Of a DNA stretch of 64,000 nucleotides, positions 1-11,618 are shown piece by piece. The notes under the pieces were generated by a model. That model did not search any database, was not told where the DNA came from, and was given only the letters and a program-made list of their open reading frames with translations. Made by a program: the position numbers and the translations under genes. This stretch comes from Pontederia crassipes. Lineage: Eukaryota; Streptophyta; Magnoliopsida; Commelinales; Pontederiaceae. The stretch is from NCBI GenBank assembly GCA_030549335.1, contig CM060190.1, forward strand, positions 48,560,999-48,624,998, in the 5' to 3' direction. How positions within the stretch are numbered: the first letter of the stretch is position 1; each line of letters begins with the position of its first letter.

Positions 1-1545
1 GTCGAGCAGAACTGGCTCGGTATAATTTCATGAAGGTCGCGTGTCGGACGAAGCAAAATTTTATCTTTACCTATTTGTCACATTAAGTGATAATAATTAA
101 TATTGATAATTATTAAAAATTATAATATTACAATTATGTATTGCATTTTTATAATATCGATCATCTTTTGAAAATAATTATATATTATAATATTATAATT
201 ATATTTTTCTAATATTCATCGTCCGGGCATCACACGGAATTTAGGACTAGTATAAGATAATAAGATAAAACTTAGATATTTCGTTTAAACATAAATAATG
301 TATGTGAAATTTCATATTGGATAACCATTATTTCTCATTATTAACTAAAATGAAGTAATGAGAATGTTCTCATTAAATAAGTTTATAGAAAATATTAAAT
401 GATTTTAAAAATAAAAAAAGGGTGGAGGAAGATGAAAGTTGGTAGAATTCAGCATAAGATATGTCTTATAAAAAATAATTATTATTTTTCACTATTAAAA
501 AATATTTTTCAATAGAAGCTAAGATAAAATGGCAAGTGACTTCTCCTCATTTAAGTAAGGTCTTGAATTTAATTTCTTATTAATGTAAATGTTTTTGTTG
601 CATCAGTCACTATAAAATATGTGACGTGGGCCATATATTTGACAAGTAGAACAACGGTTCCTCCGAGTTCTTGATGAATAATTGAATTTACATACTAATT
701 CATAGTGTATTTGGATCGAATAGAACAAAATAATATTATTTTAAAATTTCACATGACAGATTTATTTTAGTGGGTGTTTGAATGAAATATAAGAATTGTA
801 TATAAAAAAATATAATTATAATAATAATTAATAAATGTTGAATATAATTCAAAATTTTTGTTAAAAAGTATTAGTAAAATATAATAATTATAATTAACAA
901 AATATTATACATAATATATAAAATATTTTGTGTTAGGAATATAAGAAAGAAAACAAAAGAAGTAAAAAATAGATCTATAAAAAAGAATGTCACTGTAAAA
1001 AAAAATAAAGTGGAACTAGATGTTAAGAATAGGATCACTTGAACCCTAAGGATGCATTTGAAAATGGAATCGTGATTCTTCCTAAATTTTCGATGCATAA
1101 TTGAATTAACAGATTAGTTCGAGGTGTGTTTGGATGGGTAGAATAGAATGAGGAAGAATTAAAGAATTGATACGATAGAAAAAAGTTGATGTGATGGATG
1201 AATTTTTGATAAATTTTGAATTAAAAATGACTATTATAATTATAAAGTATATTTTTATTATTAATTAAAATAAAATTACAAAATAAAAAAATTTATGCAA
1301 AAATATTATTAAAATATAAAGACACGTTATTTAAAATAATTTTATTTAATCAAATATTAAATTTTTTAATGAAATAATAAGTAATAAATAATATTATATT
1401 AATATTATATTAGTGTTATTTTATATTTATTAAATAATTTATTTCATAAAGGATATGATGTGAGAGAAAGGAAAAAGAAAATAAATTTAAAAAAGTAACT
1501 TGTCACATCAAGAAAAAGAGAACAACTCCCGATTTCACAAAAAAA
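1..1545. other. AT-rich intergenic DNA, no gene seen
   Basis: No open frame in this stretch resembles a known protein. It contains several short GTGTTTGGAT-like words (near 703, 771 and 1123) that resemble the ends of small inverted-repeat transposons. I could not pair them into a bounded element with a target duplication. The base composition, with long A/T runs, is typical of plant intergenic DNA. Confidence 0.6.
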
Positions 1546-1733
1546 GTGGAACTAGAATGGGTGGAACCAGGGTCATGTGACCTTGGTTCCACCTATTTTG
1601 TTCCCGCTCTCGAACTCAATTCCGAGCATCACAATAAGGGTGGAACTGGAATGGGTGGAACTAGGGTCATGTGATCATGGTTCCACCTATTTCGTTCCCT
1701 CTTTTAAACTTGGTTCCGAGCATGTGTTTGGCG
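1546..1733. repeat. 94-bp tandem duplication carrying a palindrome
   Basis: Two adjacent copies with a 94-bp period start at 1546 and 1640, each opening GTGGAACT(A/G)GAATGGGTGG. Each copy contains a near-perfect 32-bp palindrome, at 1561-1592 (14 of 16 arm positions pair) and 1655-1686 (weaker), centred on GGTCATGTGACC or GGTCATGTGATC. The open frames across it (1577-1871) have no recognisable protein features and follow the repeat. It is probably the end region of a small DNA transposon, but no outer boundary was found. Confidence 0.65.
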
Positions 1734-3092
1734 GAATCAGGACGAACACCTGCTCAGAACCGGGCGCGGTTAGCCCCAGCTCTGCCAAACAAACACCCCC
1801 TAATTCTTACCTTAGTTCCAATTATGATTCAGTCAAATGTCACGTCATTTAACGAAATCGATTTGAATTAGACATCAATTCTAGCATAATTCTAATTGTC
1901 AAACACACTGCGTAGGATGAGTCGCTTACCAAATGTCAAGATCGACAATCGAAAAAAAGTTAATGAAGTAAAGTTATCATAATCTTATCATTAATATGTT
2001 TATGATTAAAGTAAAAAAAGCAAATATTATCTGATAATATTGAAAATTTAAAGTTTTTGCTTAATCATACATTTAATATATATTATGTATGTGACATTTG
2101 AAATTTAGAAATAGTTATTATATCATTATTAACTAAAAGTAATTAATGAAGTTATTTTATTATAATATTCTCATTAAATAAGTTTATGAATTTAGTGTAT
2201 ATATAAGATATATGATTTTTAATTTAAAAATAATTACGACTTATAATTATTAGCTAAAATTAATTAATGGAGTTATCATAATCCTCTTCTTTAATAGGTA
2301 TATGAATGAAGAGTAAGAAAAATATTAAAATAATTCAAAAAATGAAAAAAGAAAACTAAAAATAATTAATAGTATTAAGATATCATAATTTTTTATTAGT
2401 ACGCTATGAAGTTTAAAATAATTTTAAAATGAAGAAGCAAAAGAATGAAGGAATGATAGAAGTGGTTACTGGTTAGTGCACGAAATTTCGTATATCTATG
2501 ATAAAAAAAAACTCTCGCTAATAAGTGAACTTGACACCATATTCTACTATTCAGATTCACATTTATTTATTATCTTTGGTTGTTTCAGGCTCATATACCT
2601 CTGGAGGAAGAACCAGCCATCAATGATACATAGCCAAATAAAGCATAAAAAACGGCTATAACATGTATTACTCGTCAAACCTGGGAATTGAGTCCATTAT
2701 GTTTCTTTGCGGACCTGAATGCGAAATTATCCCAAACCTTCATAACATGCCAAATTATCTAAAAACACCAGCATTAGGTAATTTGACGCATGCTATATTT
2801 GAAAATCCTGATACAATCGTTCAAGTTGGTCAATTCGCCTCCATGAAAACAAAGACGAAGGAATATACATAAAAAGAGTTTTAAAAGACTGAAACATCAT
2901 ATTATTGGAAGCCAGAGTGTGTCTACTCTAGTCTCTATTAAAGTAAAAGTGATTCAGTAGATGAAAACTGAAAAGAATAGTCAAGAACATCTTTTTTCAA
3001 AGAGACACAAAAACAAATGTTGTGGGTTCATGATCCATGAGAATAGTGTTGTAGGTATCAGATGTAACATTGTGCAACTGACCCTTCATTCC
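1734..3092. other. AT-rich intergenic DNA downstream of VHA-c
   Basis: This stretch holds no recognisable gene. Its right end directly follows the VHA-c stop codon (minus strand) and therefore contains that gene's 3' UTR and polyadenylation region. Short open frames near 2476-2872 encode no known domain. Confidence 0.6.
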
Positions 3093-5666
3093 TTAGTCTG
3101 CTCGAGATTGACCAGCCCGCGATGAAAGAATGATACCAACAATGAGACCATAAAGAGCAAGAGCTTCAGCGAAAATAAGAATAAGAATCATTCCCACAAA
3201 GAGTTTCGGCTGCTGTGCATTTGCCCTGAAACAAATTGTAACAAAATTTTTATCTGGCAGAAATGACTCTCCATTGCAAATGATACAACAGAATTGGTGC
3301 ATAGAATATAAGATATAACAGGTCAACTGAAAAACATGCGTATCTTAGTGAGCAAACAAAGCTAAGAAAACTCTCATCTCAATATAGACATATGTAAAGA
3401 TGAAAAAGTTTTTTTTTTCTGTTTTTGCTTCATGTTCAGCCCAAATGCCAATTACGTTCAAAAGACAAGCCAAAGATGTAAAATTAGCAGTAAAAAAAAT
3501 AAGGGAATTGCTAAAAATAAGTGCAAATACAAAGTTCTCAAACTAATAACGACTCCTTAGATACCTAAAAGTAACTCGGACTCCTTGTCCTACATCACTA
3601 CATCAGACTCTCTTCAAAATTCACCACCAAACTCTTCAAAGGGTCATGCTTAATATCCTACAAGATTCTTGCATTCTTCCATATTTTGTGATGAAAGAAT
3701 TCAACAAGTATACCGTAATATATCACATAACAAAATATTGCACTTGATGCTTGACTTAATATCTGGTTCAAAGAGAACAGCTTTTGATGACGATCAAAAT
3801 ATCCATGTGGACCATGCATGTGAATTTACGTTGAATCCTTTCAAACAATTATTCTTCACCGAAAAAATTCCTAATAGTTTATCTATTATTATTTTAACTC
3901 CGCCTATGTTTTATAGCCGGTCCCAAGCCCGGATAAAGGAGGAGGGTTGTGTTAGGCCCCGACAGCCAGCGTAAAACCCTGTCGAATCTCATGAACATGG
4001 ATCAACGAGGCGTCGTATGATCCATGTAGCCGACCCCACCTAGTGGGATAAGGTTTTGTTGTTGTTGTTTATCTATTATTATTTTATCTAATTTCTCTGA
4101 TTTTTCCTCAAAAGAAAATTATATTAGCTACTTAACATGATATTCTCTTCATGTTATTAAACAAAAACAGTATTGATTGAGTAAATCTCTTCTTCAATAA
4201 TAAAAACCAAGTACTTGCCATCTTTATTAAGATAAATCATAATTTTTTTTAAGTCCTTGGTCTTCATTTAACTGATATTTAATTTTGCATTGTGTTTAAG
4301 ATTTGTATGTTTTAACTCCGCCTATGTTTTATAGCCGGTCTCAAGCCCGGATAAAGGAGGAGGGTTGTGTTAGGCCCCGACAGCCAGCGTAAAACTCTGT
4401 CGAATCTCATGAACATGGATCAACGAATTGACACTTGGCGAACTAATAGAGCAAGATCTATTGGTGAATAATATACCGAAAGGCTTGGTTACTAATAGAG
4501 CGGAATGACGTCGTATGATCCATGTAGCCGACCCCACCTAGTGGGATAAGGCTTTGTTGTTGTTGTTTAAGGTTTGTATGTTTTGATTTGTCTTCATCAG
4601 CTTCACTTTTGAGCATAGATTAAGAGGCCATGAAGCTCTCAGAAAACAGATTGTCTTAGTGAAAGATTACAACATCTAAGGAAAATCTTGAGACCAAGTT
4701 GGTTGTTCGAAGTTAGACACGCACAAAAAAAATGATAATCTTGGAGTCCACCAAATGAACATGAATCACACACAAAGATAAATTTGATATAAAATAATAT
4801 AGATATTGTTGAATTTCATTATAATAAGGCTGTATTCATAGAGCTCTACAATCAGTTCCAATCCATTAAATATTTGAAATAGTAATAAAAGCAAAAGTAA
4901 CTCACTAATAAAAACTTCAACTAAAGATACCTAAATTTAAGAACAATAGAACTCTGTCTTGCATTAAACACAAACTTCAAAGTTCTTCTATGGACGAGGA
5001 CACGAAAAAAAGGGGTAAACCTAACAGCCGTGGTAGAAGGGAAACTGCTTCTAAGTTAAACTATCAACGGTCGAACAAGGGTAATTTTGTGCAGTAACAT
5101 ATAAAAAACGGTCAAATTAGTTCATTTAACACCAACTTTAAGCAGCACAGAATAAACCAGATCTACGTAAAGTGGAACCTTTAGCAGAAGAGTCACACAC
5201 CTAACTCCGGCATCCCCAACGATTCCGATTGCCATGCCGGCTGAAAGCCCAGCTAATCCACAGGCGAGACCAGACGAGAGGTGCGCGTAGCCGTCGAAGA
5301 GGTAGTACGACTTGGCCTTTGGGTTGATCCCCGTGCTTATGATGACGGCAATGATCAATCCGTAGATCCCGAGGACTCCGGCCATGACGACTGGCACGAT
5401 CGACTTCATCACGAGCTCCGGCCGCATGACCCCCATTGACGCCACGCCGACGCCACTCTTCGCCGTCCCGTACGCGGCCCCCATACCTATAGGATAATCG
5501 ATAGTTAAAAAAAACATTTCTTTGCGTTGGATTGGATCCGGAAGCCGATCGAACCAGCGGAAAAGAATCAGGGAAAAACGCGAAAATTACAAGAGAACAC
5601 AAGGGCCGCGGCGGCGCCGAGGAATCCGAAGAAGGGGGCGGTCTCATCGCCTGAGAAGGCCGACAT
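3093..5666 (-). CDS. VHA-c: V-type proton ATPase 16-kDa proteolipid subunit c
   Basis: This is the membrane rotor subunit of the vacuolar H+-ATPase, which carries protons across vacuole and endomembrane membranes. Three exons on the minus strand join cleanly: exon 1 5666-5591, exon 2 5486-5201, exon 3 3225-3093 (GT-AG introns; split codons TGT and AGG restored). The 495-nt CDS gives 164 aa, the usual plant length. The N-terminus begins [20 protein letters not shown]. The four-helix fold is complete, with the proton-binding Glu at about residue 141 in the [11 protein letters not shown] helix and the C-terminus RAGQSRAD. The start is the only ATG matching the family N-terminus. Intron 2 (about 2.0 kb) holds two retroposon insertions that do not touch splice sites. 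The predicted protein is essentially the conserved plant sequence, so I regard it as functional. Confidence 0.97.
3897..4067 (+). mobile_element. Short retroposon (Au-SINE-like / RTE 3'-end type), copy 1
   Basis: It begins AACTCCGCCTATGTTTTATA and ends CCCCACCTAGTGGGATAAGG followed by T-rich (TTG)n. That tail is the hallmark of plant Au-type SINEs and of the RTE-like LINEs thought to mobilise them. It is flanked by a perfect 19-bp target duplication, TTTATCTATTATTATTTTA at 3878-3896 and 4068-4086, so it is a complete insertion. Compared with copy 2 it lacks about 80 internal bases. It lies inside intron 2 of VHA-c, antisense to that gene. The family name rests on memory of the 3' tail. Confidence 0.8.
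4314..4565 (+). mobile_element. Short retroposon (Au-SINE-like / RTE 3'-end type), copy 2
   Basis: Same family and orientation as the copy at 3897-4067, about 250 bp downstream, and longer by about 80 internal bases that begin after the word GATCAACGA. It is flanked by an 18-of-19 target duplication, at 4295-4313 and 4566-4584, and ends in (TTG)n. Separate target sites show two independent insertions into one intron of VHA-c. Confidence 0.8.
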
Positions 5667-8664
5667 CGCCGGAGAGCTCGGGAAGATTTGGGAACGACGA
5701 GAGATCGGAGGAGGAGAAGAAGAGACCAAACAGATGAGTGGCTTCACGGGAGGTGCGAAGCGCTTTGGGGCTGGAGGCCAAGGCCTTGGTACAATAATAT
5801 CCTTTCTTTTCGATAAATTAACGTGCGAACACCTTTCCCACAGAAGAGACGAGGGGGGCTTTGTGGTCATTTCGTGGTCGAATTTTCTGCCCCTCCCTCG
5901 TATTCTCGTTCGCGTATGTGGGTTCGCGTCGGATGCATGTCGGAGGGGTCCGAACGGCTGCGATTGATTGCTGCAATAATTTGTTATTTAAAAGGATTTA
6001 TTTTTTACTTTTACTCGTTTTCTAAAATAATAGTGAAATGAGTGCGGGTCGAATGGATTTTCCGTTAAAAAAATCTTAGTTAGAATTTTAAAAATTAAAA
6101 ATCTTATTAATTTTTTAGATGATTTTTTTGAGATCCTGTATTTTATACATTTATATTTATAAAAATATTAATGATAACGACATTTTATAATTAGTGCTAT
6201 TTATGGCTTATATTAATTTTTTATACATGTTATAGGATAAATAATATATTTAGCGAGTAATTATATATATATTATAAATATTTAAAATATAATATTAATA
6301 TATATTTTATAAAATTTTAATTATGTAAGTCGCCATTGAACTCCTCGAGGTGGTTTATTTAATTTAAAAAGCGCTATTCGAAAAAAAACCTAAAAATTTT
6401 GTGGATTTTTAGATTTTCGTTTTTTCAGCTTTTTGCTTATACACCTACATGCATCCATTTGAAAATATTTTTTTTAAAAAAATAAAATTTTGGGTTCCTA
6501 ACAAAAAGAAAATTAGAATAAGACGTTCACTTTTCATAGTTTTAATTGTTCTCTTACACCTTGGTTGCATTGAGTATTACTATTGATTTAAATTATTTTA
6601 ATGTAATCTATATTATATTGGATAGTATGCAAGGAAAAGTTGACACTTGGCATAAGTATGTGATGACAAGTGTTTCTAAAAATATTAAATAATTATGTTT
6701 TAAAAAATACAAGATAGTTATGATAACTATAGGTGGTTATATATAATTAATTAAAATAAATATAATGTGCAAGGAGTAATCTCTCTAATAAATCAGAATA
6801 AATAAAAAAAGTATATTTAAATCCAAATCCATTATATTATTATCAAATATATAATTTTAGATTTTATTATTTATACTGTTGTAATAACTATATAAAGTAT
6901 TTTTTAAAACATGAGAAAGATAATTTGATATGAAAAAATTATAACTGAATGTAAAGTGGTTCACGTATTGAAGTTGTAAGTATTGTAACCATATGCATCT
7001 CCATCATTTTTAATGTGCGCCGAAATACGTGTAAAGAGAGTATGATCAAAGTGCTCAGAGGGTCCTTTATATGTAGTCTACTATTGATGCCTATCTCTTT
7101 GCTTTGTATATCTTTAACATAATTATTAGAGTTCTCTTTATCTTGATCGTGGTAAAAGATATTTGAGTAGTTGTGATCTTAATGGTGCACTCATGATTCA
7201 TGCATTATTTTTTATTTTTTAAAATATTTCGGATATAAAAAATAGAAAACTCTTTTGAATATTTTTTATGCTTAAAACTAATTTTGAATTTTATAAGCTT
7301 ATTTTCAAATATTTTTGAATTTACATCCATTGAAAACTAAGTGGTCCTTTTTTTTTCGAAGAGGTGGTAGAGATTTTCGTGGACGGAGCAATATCGCAAA
7401 AAATAGATTCTTTCGGCAAATATATTCTCTTTTAATATGTTTTCATGATATTAATTTTTGTTATTTATTGGCTTGAATAAGTATTTTTTTACAATATTGA
7501 AAGAAATTTTATTAGCCATTTTAAAGTTTGTATTAGGTTATAGCAATTTTCTTCTATGAAATGACTACACAAGATAGAGGTATATTCTCTCCACTTTGAT
7601 ATGAAGATGTGATTTCCTTTTAACTATTTTTGCATTTTTTTCTCATATCTATTACTAATTAGGATGCCTGCAAAATCATTAGAATTCGATAAAATAATTA
7701 ATATTTTATAATAACTTTAACTGTATACAACTTTTAAATTTATTCTCTACATAAGTACGTACTTATATAATCTTTCTTGCATGTGGTAGTTGCATTGTAA
7801 CAATAAACGGTGTAAGATTGTATGTGTCTTGTGCAACTACTTCTCTATGAGAGGTCAAGGTTTCATGTTTTGTGCCAGTATATAATTAATTTACAATTAA
7901 GAGATATTTATATTAATTAATACTATGAGTTTAAAACTGATATTTTTTTAAATTTAATTCAACCATATTATTTTTCTTAAACAATTATAATTGTATTCAC
8001 AATCAATTCATATACATTTTGTTTTTTTTTTACTCGGTTGATGAGTCTCTTCGTATTAACTTTTGGCATAGATATATCTCTTCATATTTTTCTCTTCTTC
8101 ACCTTTCTCTCTCTGGTCATCTTTCTATGTTTATGGATAATCAATGACTTAGTGATATAGACTGAATATATCTATGTCAAAAACTCTTTGTAAGAAAGCG
8201 CAGAAAAGAATCATCAACTGTTCTCCCATTCATTCTCTCCCTCTTGGGGATTAATTTTTCTTAAAAGATATGGTGGGCGGAACTAACTTATTTTAATTTT
8301 CTTAAAAGATATGTACTTTAAAAAATAAAAATATCAGTTTTATCATTTCTATCAATTTAGATTCAATTTAATTTATCTTCATTGCCATTTCTATTACTAG
8401 CTAATTTTTTTATGATATTTCTAATTATTTTTTCCATTCTTTATGAAAATATATGTGCCATAAAATATATAACTTTTTAAAATGATAATTACGTATATGT
8501 TGTGATAGAATCATGACAAATTAATAATTTATGGTATGTATATCTCATGTGAAAATGACGGTTGTCTCAAAGCCACATGACAACCCTCAATTTCTAACGG
8601 AAAGATTGTAAGATATATAATTATATTTAAGTTAAAAACATTTATTAAAGCTATAGAATGCATT
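5667..8664. other. Upstream region of VHA-c and AT-rich intergenic DNA
   Basis: The first about 300 bases (5667-5970) are GC-richer and must hold the VHA-c 5' UTR and promoter (minus-strand gene). No clear TATA box could be fixed. From about 5970 to 8664 the sequence is AT-rich, has no long open frame and shows no recognised domain. Confidence 0.5.
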
Positions 8665-9313
8665 TAGGGTGAACGTGATTCGGGTCAGGTGGCTTTACGT
8701 TGAAAAAAATCGATTTTTAAATTTGGGATGATTTTTTAGAGCATAAAAGATCATCCTAAAAAAATTTTTCGAGAAAAAAAACCTACCTAGGCAGTCTCAA
8801 TTTTTTCAGATCGGGGACCTACTTAAAATAATATTTTTTTAAAAAAATTAATAGACATTAAATACATCACAAACTATATTTTTTAAAAAATAATATTTAA
8901 CTCTAAGTTCATAAAGAAACTAAACTAACGTATTATCACATTATAATTTAAAATATTATAGTCAATTTTATACAAATTTTATTAAAATAAATTAATAACT
9001 TGATGATATTCACTATAACATAATAAGTCAACAATATACTTAATCTAATAAATATGGTTTAAAATGTAAAACTTTGAAATATTATTTGAAAGTTGAGATA
9101 ATATTTTAATTATGATATTTTATAAAATATATATTTGGTTCGGATCAGGCTCCTCCATTTTTTTTGTTAGGAGCCCTAATTTAAATGGATTATTTTAATT
9201 ATTAAAAAAACCAACATAATTTTTCATCGGAGTCCAAGCTTGCGATTTTTTCGAGTCGGCTTTTTCGGTTTGGTTAGGTTTTTTAGGTGAGTAGGTTTTT
9301 TCTTACACCCCTA
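8665..9313. mobile_element. Possible hAT-like inverted-repeat element
   Basis: The left end reads TAGGGTGAACGTGATTCGGG. The right end, read on the opposite strand, begins TAGGGGTGTAAGAAAAAACC. Both arms are followed by AAAAAATCG-type stretches in inverted orientation and the middle is AT-rich with no coding potential. No convincing 8-bp target duplication was found, so the ends are uncertain. Confidence 0.4.
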
Positions 9314-9526
9314 TAATAATATTGCATTGTATAATCAAATTATTTTAAGAATTAAAAATCTATATTTATTAATTATACTAAAATGAGAATCGTCTTATAG
9401 TTAATTTCTAAAAGAAAAGTTTAACAGATATTACACTTGGAAAATGTTATAAATCTATAGAAAAAATATACATTTAAAGAACTAAAAATAGAATTTTTAA
9501 AAATAAATAATAAAATCGGGATTACC

Positions 9527-9528
<2 letters not shown>

Positions 9529-9575
<47 letters not shown>
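9529..9575. repeat. (TA)n microsatellite
   Basis: An uninterrupted AT/TA dinucleotide run of about 47 bp, followed by a short GT and GA tract. Confidence 0.95.
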
Positions 9576-9578
<3 letters not shown>

Positions 9579-9720
9579 TGTGTGTGTGTATAGAGAGAGA
9601 AATAAAAAATCATGGAAACATATCCATGAGATGATGACATTTGCCATGAAAATATTTGCCACGCGGGTTGTTAAAAATATTTTGAAAAGGTAATATGTTT
9701 GAAAACGTATTTTATAAATA

Positions 9721-9721
<1 letters not shown>

Positions 9722-9756
<35 letters not shown>
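9722..9756. repeat. (TA)n microsatellite
   Basis: A second TA run of about 35 bp, less than 150 bp from the previous one. The frame that spans both encodes only Tyr-Ile repeats and is not a gene. Confidence 0.95.
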
Positions 9757-9758
<2 letters not shown>

Positions 9759-11618
9759 GCAAAAGAGTATGCATGTAAGCATGTTTGATCTATAACCTAT
9801 AAGTAATTGTCATCATTGATTACTAATTTGCACGAGACAAATTATACATACATGTTTAATATATTATAAATACTAATATACAATAATTATAAATAAGATT
9901 TTGATTGAAAATTAATCTACACTTACAATGGATAGAAATAATCAGATTAATCTTAAACTAAAATTTTAAAAATAGTAATAGTTATGATAATTGAATATAA
10001 AAAATTGTCGAGTTTTGTGAAAATCGAAGTCGTATTCCTTAAAATTAAAAAGATTTTGATTTAAATTAATTAGATAAATAAATAAATAATAACAAGAAAA
10101 ATAATCACTATTAAACATGTAGATCAAGTCACATGATAGCACATAAAATTACAAGAAAATAACACCATTAGAATTGAGTGGTTGCATCAGGTAGAGCCAT
10201 TACTCTTAATCATTTTACATTAATCTCACCTTATCAATAGTTAAATACCAACAAAAATATGAAGGCAAAACCTACATCATTCTTTCAAATGATTCGATTA
10301 TCCCAATCCAATTAATCTTAAATAAATGGACATATATAGGGCAGTTCTTTTTTTTTACTTAGTTTCATGTGTTTGGATTTATATTTTCTCTATTATAAGC
10401 AGGGACAAATCCAAGAAAATTTTAATTTATAAATGAGACATAAAAAACTAGAGAGATTAATAAATTATTTTTAAAATTTTAATTATCATATTTCTTAAGT
10501 AGTATTAAATATATCAAACTAATATTTACTTATTTTATAAATATACGATTTATCTAATTTCACATTCGCCAATCACACGGGTCATTATACTAGTTGAATA
10601 TAAAAACTAGTAGTGTCTTACTCTTAAACATAGTTTAGTAAAGTTAATATGAAATAAAAAAGAGTATGTGATAATATGTTTCGTTCATAAATTAATGTTA
10701 TTTTTTAAATAATTTTTATTCCAACTAATGATGCATTATGTTCTTATCCATCAGTATTTTATATTTTTAAATATTTAAATAATATTAAAAATGTCAGAGG
10801 AACATATATCTAATTAAACAATTTATTTCATTATAACAAATTAAAATTATTGCTATACAGACTATATTTTCCATCTGAAAATAAATTTTTTTTGCTACTA
10901 ATATATTTTCCATCTAAAAAGAGTTTATGGAATTGAAGGTCTTGGTAATTAATAAGAAAGCAATCAATTTATTATTTTGCTACTATTAGAAATTTCATAT
11001 TGGTGAATATTCATATGTTTGCAGTCAAACTTGTTTGCATTTTTTGCCGGTCCTTGCGCGGCCTTAACAGTTATTGTAACAATCAGAAAAAAAAATAAAA
11101 ATAAAACATAAATGAAACGGCCAACAATTATAGGGAAGTTATAGCTATAACCATCGGATATCAGGGACTTAAAGGATAACAATTATGAAAGATGTAATTG
11201 GAGAAATAACGGGGATTGTACTATCACTTTCTCCCTGCACATCTCCGGTAGATGCATTGTCTAAAGATCGGTCCATCATCGAATCGAATTAGAAACTCTA
11301 AGCAGTAATTATCGATCATTTCATTTCTTTTATAGCAATCAAATGCCATTATGAATGCATGCACTTGGTTCGACGGAATTCTTAAAGAATTTAGCCATTT
11401 TTATTGTTATTGAATATATTTTTACTCATAAAGATGAACGTTAGCGGTGTTCATTGATCCGGATGCTATAGAAAACAAAATAATATTTCTAGGAAGGGCA
11501 ATATATATACTTGTCCATAAAAGATTCAAACACAGGTGGGTTTAATTAACGATTCATAGATAGAACAACATTCCAAAAAACAAAAAGTCCCACCGAAGGA
11601 TTCCCCCAGAGGAGCAAA
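9757..11618. other. AT-rich intergenic DNA downstream of the BTB gene
   Basis: No gene is recognised here. It contains one copy of a dispersed repeat (10921-11024), listed separately. The right end (about 11200-11618) probably holds the 3' UTR of the BTB/POZ gene, which is transcribed leftward. Confidence 0.5.
10921..11024. repeat. Dispersed repeat, copy A
   Basis: About 104 bp starting GAGTTTATGGAATTGAAGGT recurs in the same orientation at 28344-28447 with roughly ten differences. No terminal repeats or coding potential are visible. It is probably a fragment of an unclassified transposon. Confidence 0.75.

Noticed and set aside
1577-1871. Overlapping small plus-strand frames with repeated VPPI-FP motifs
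   Set aside because: The similarity arises from the 94-bp tandem duplication in DNA, not from a protein repeat.
9522-9782. 86-codon frame of Tyr-Ile repeats
   Set aside because: It is a translation of TA microsatellites.
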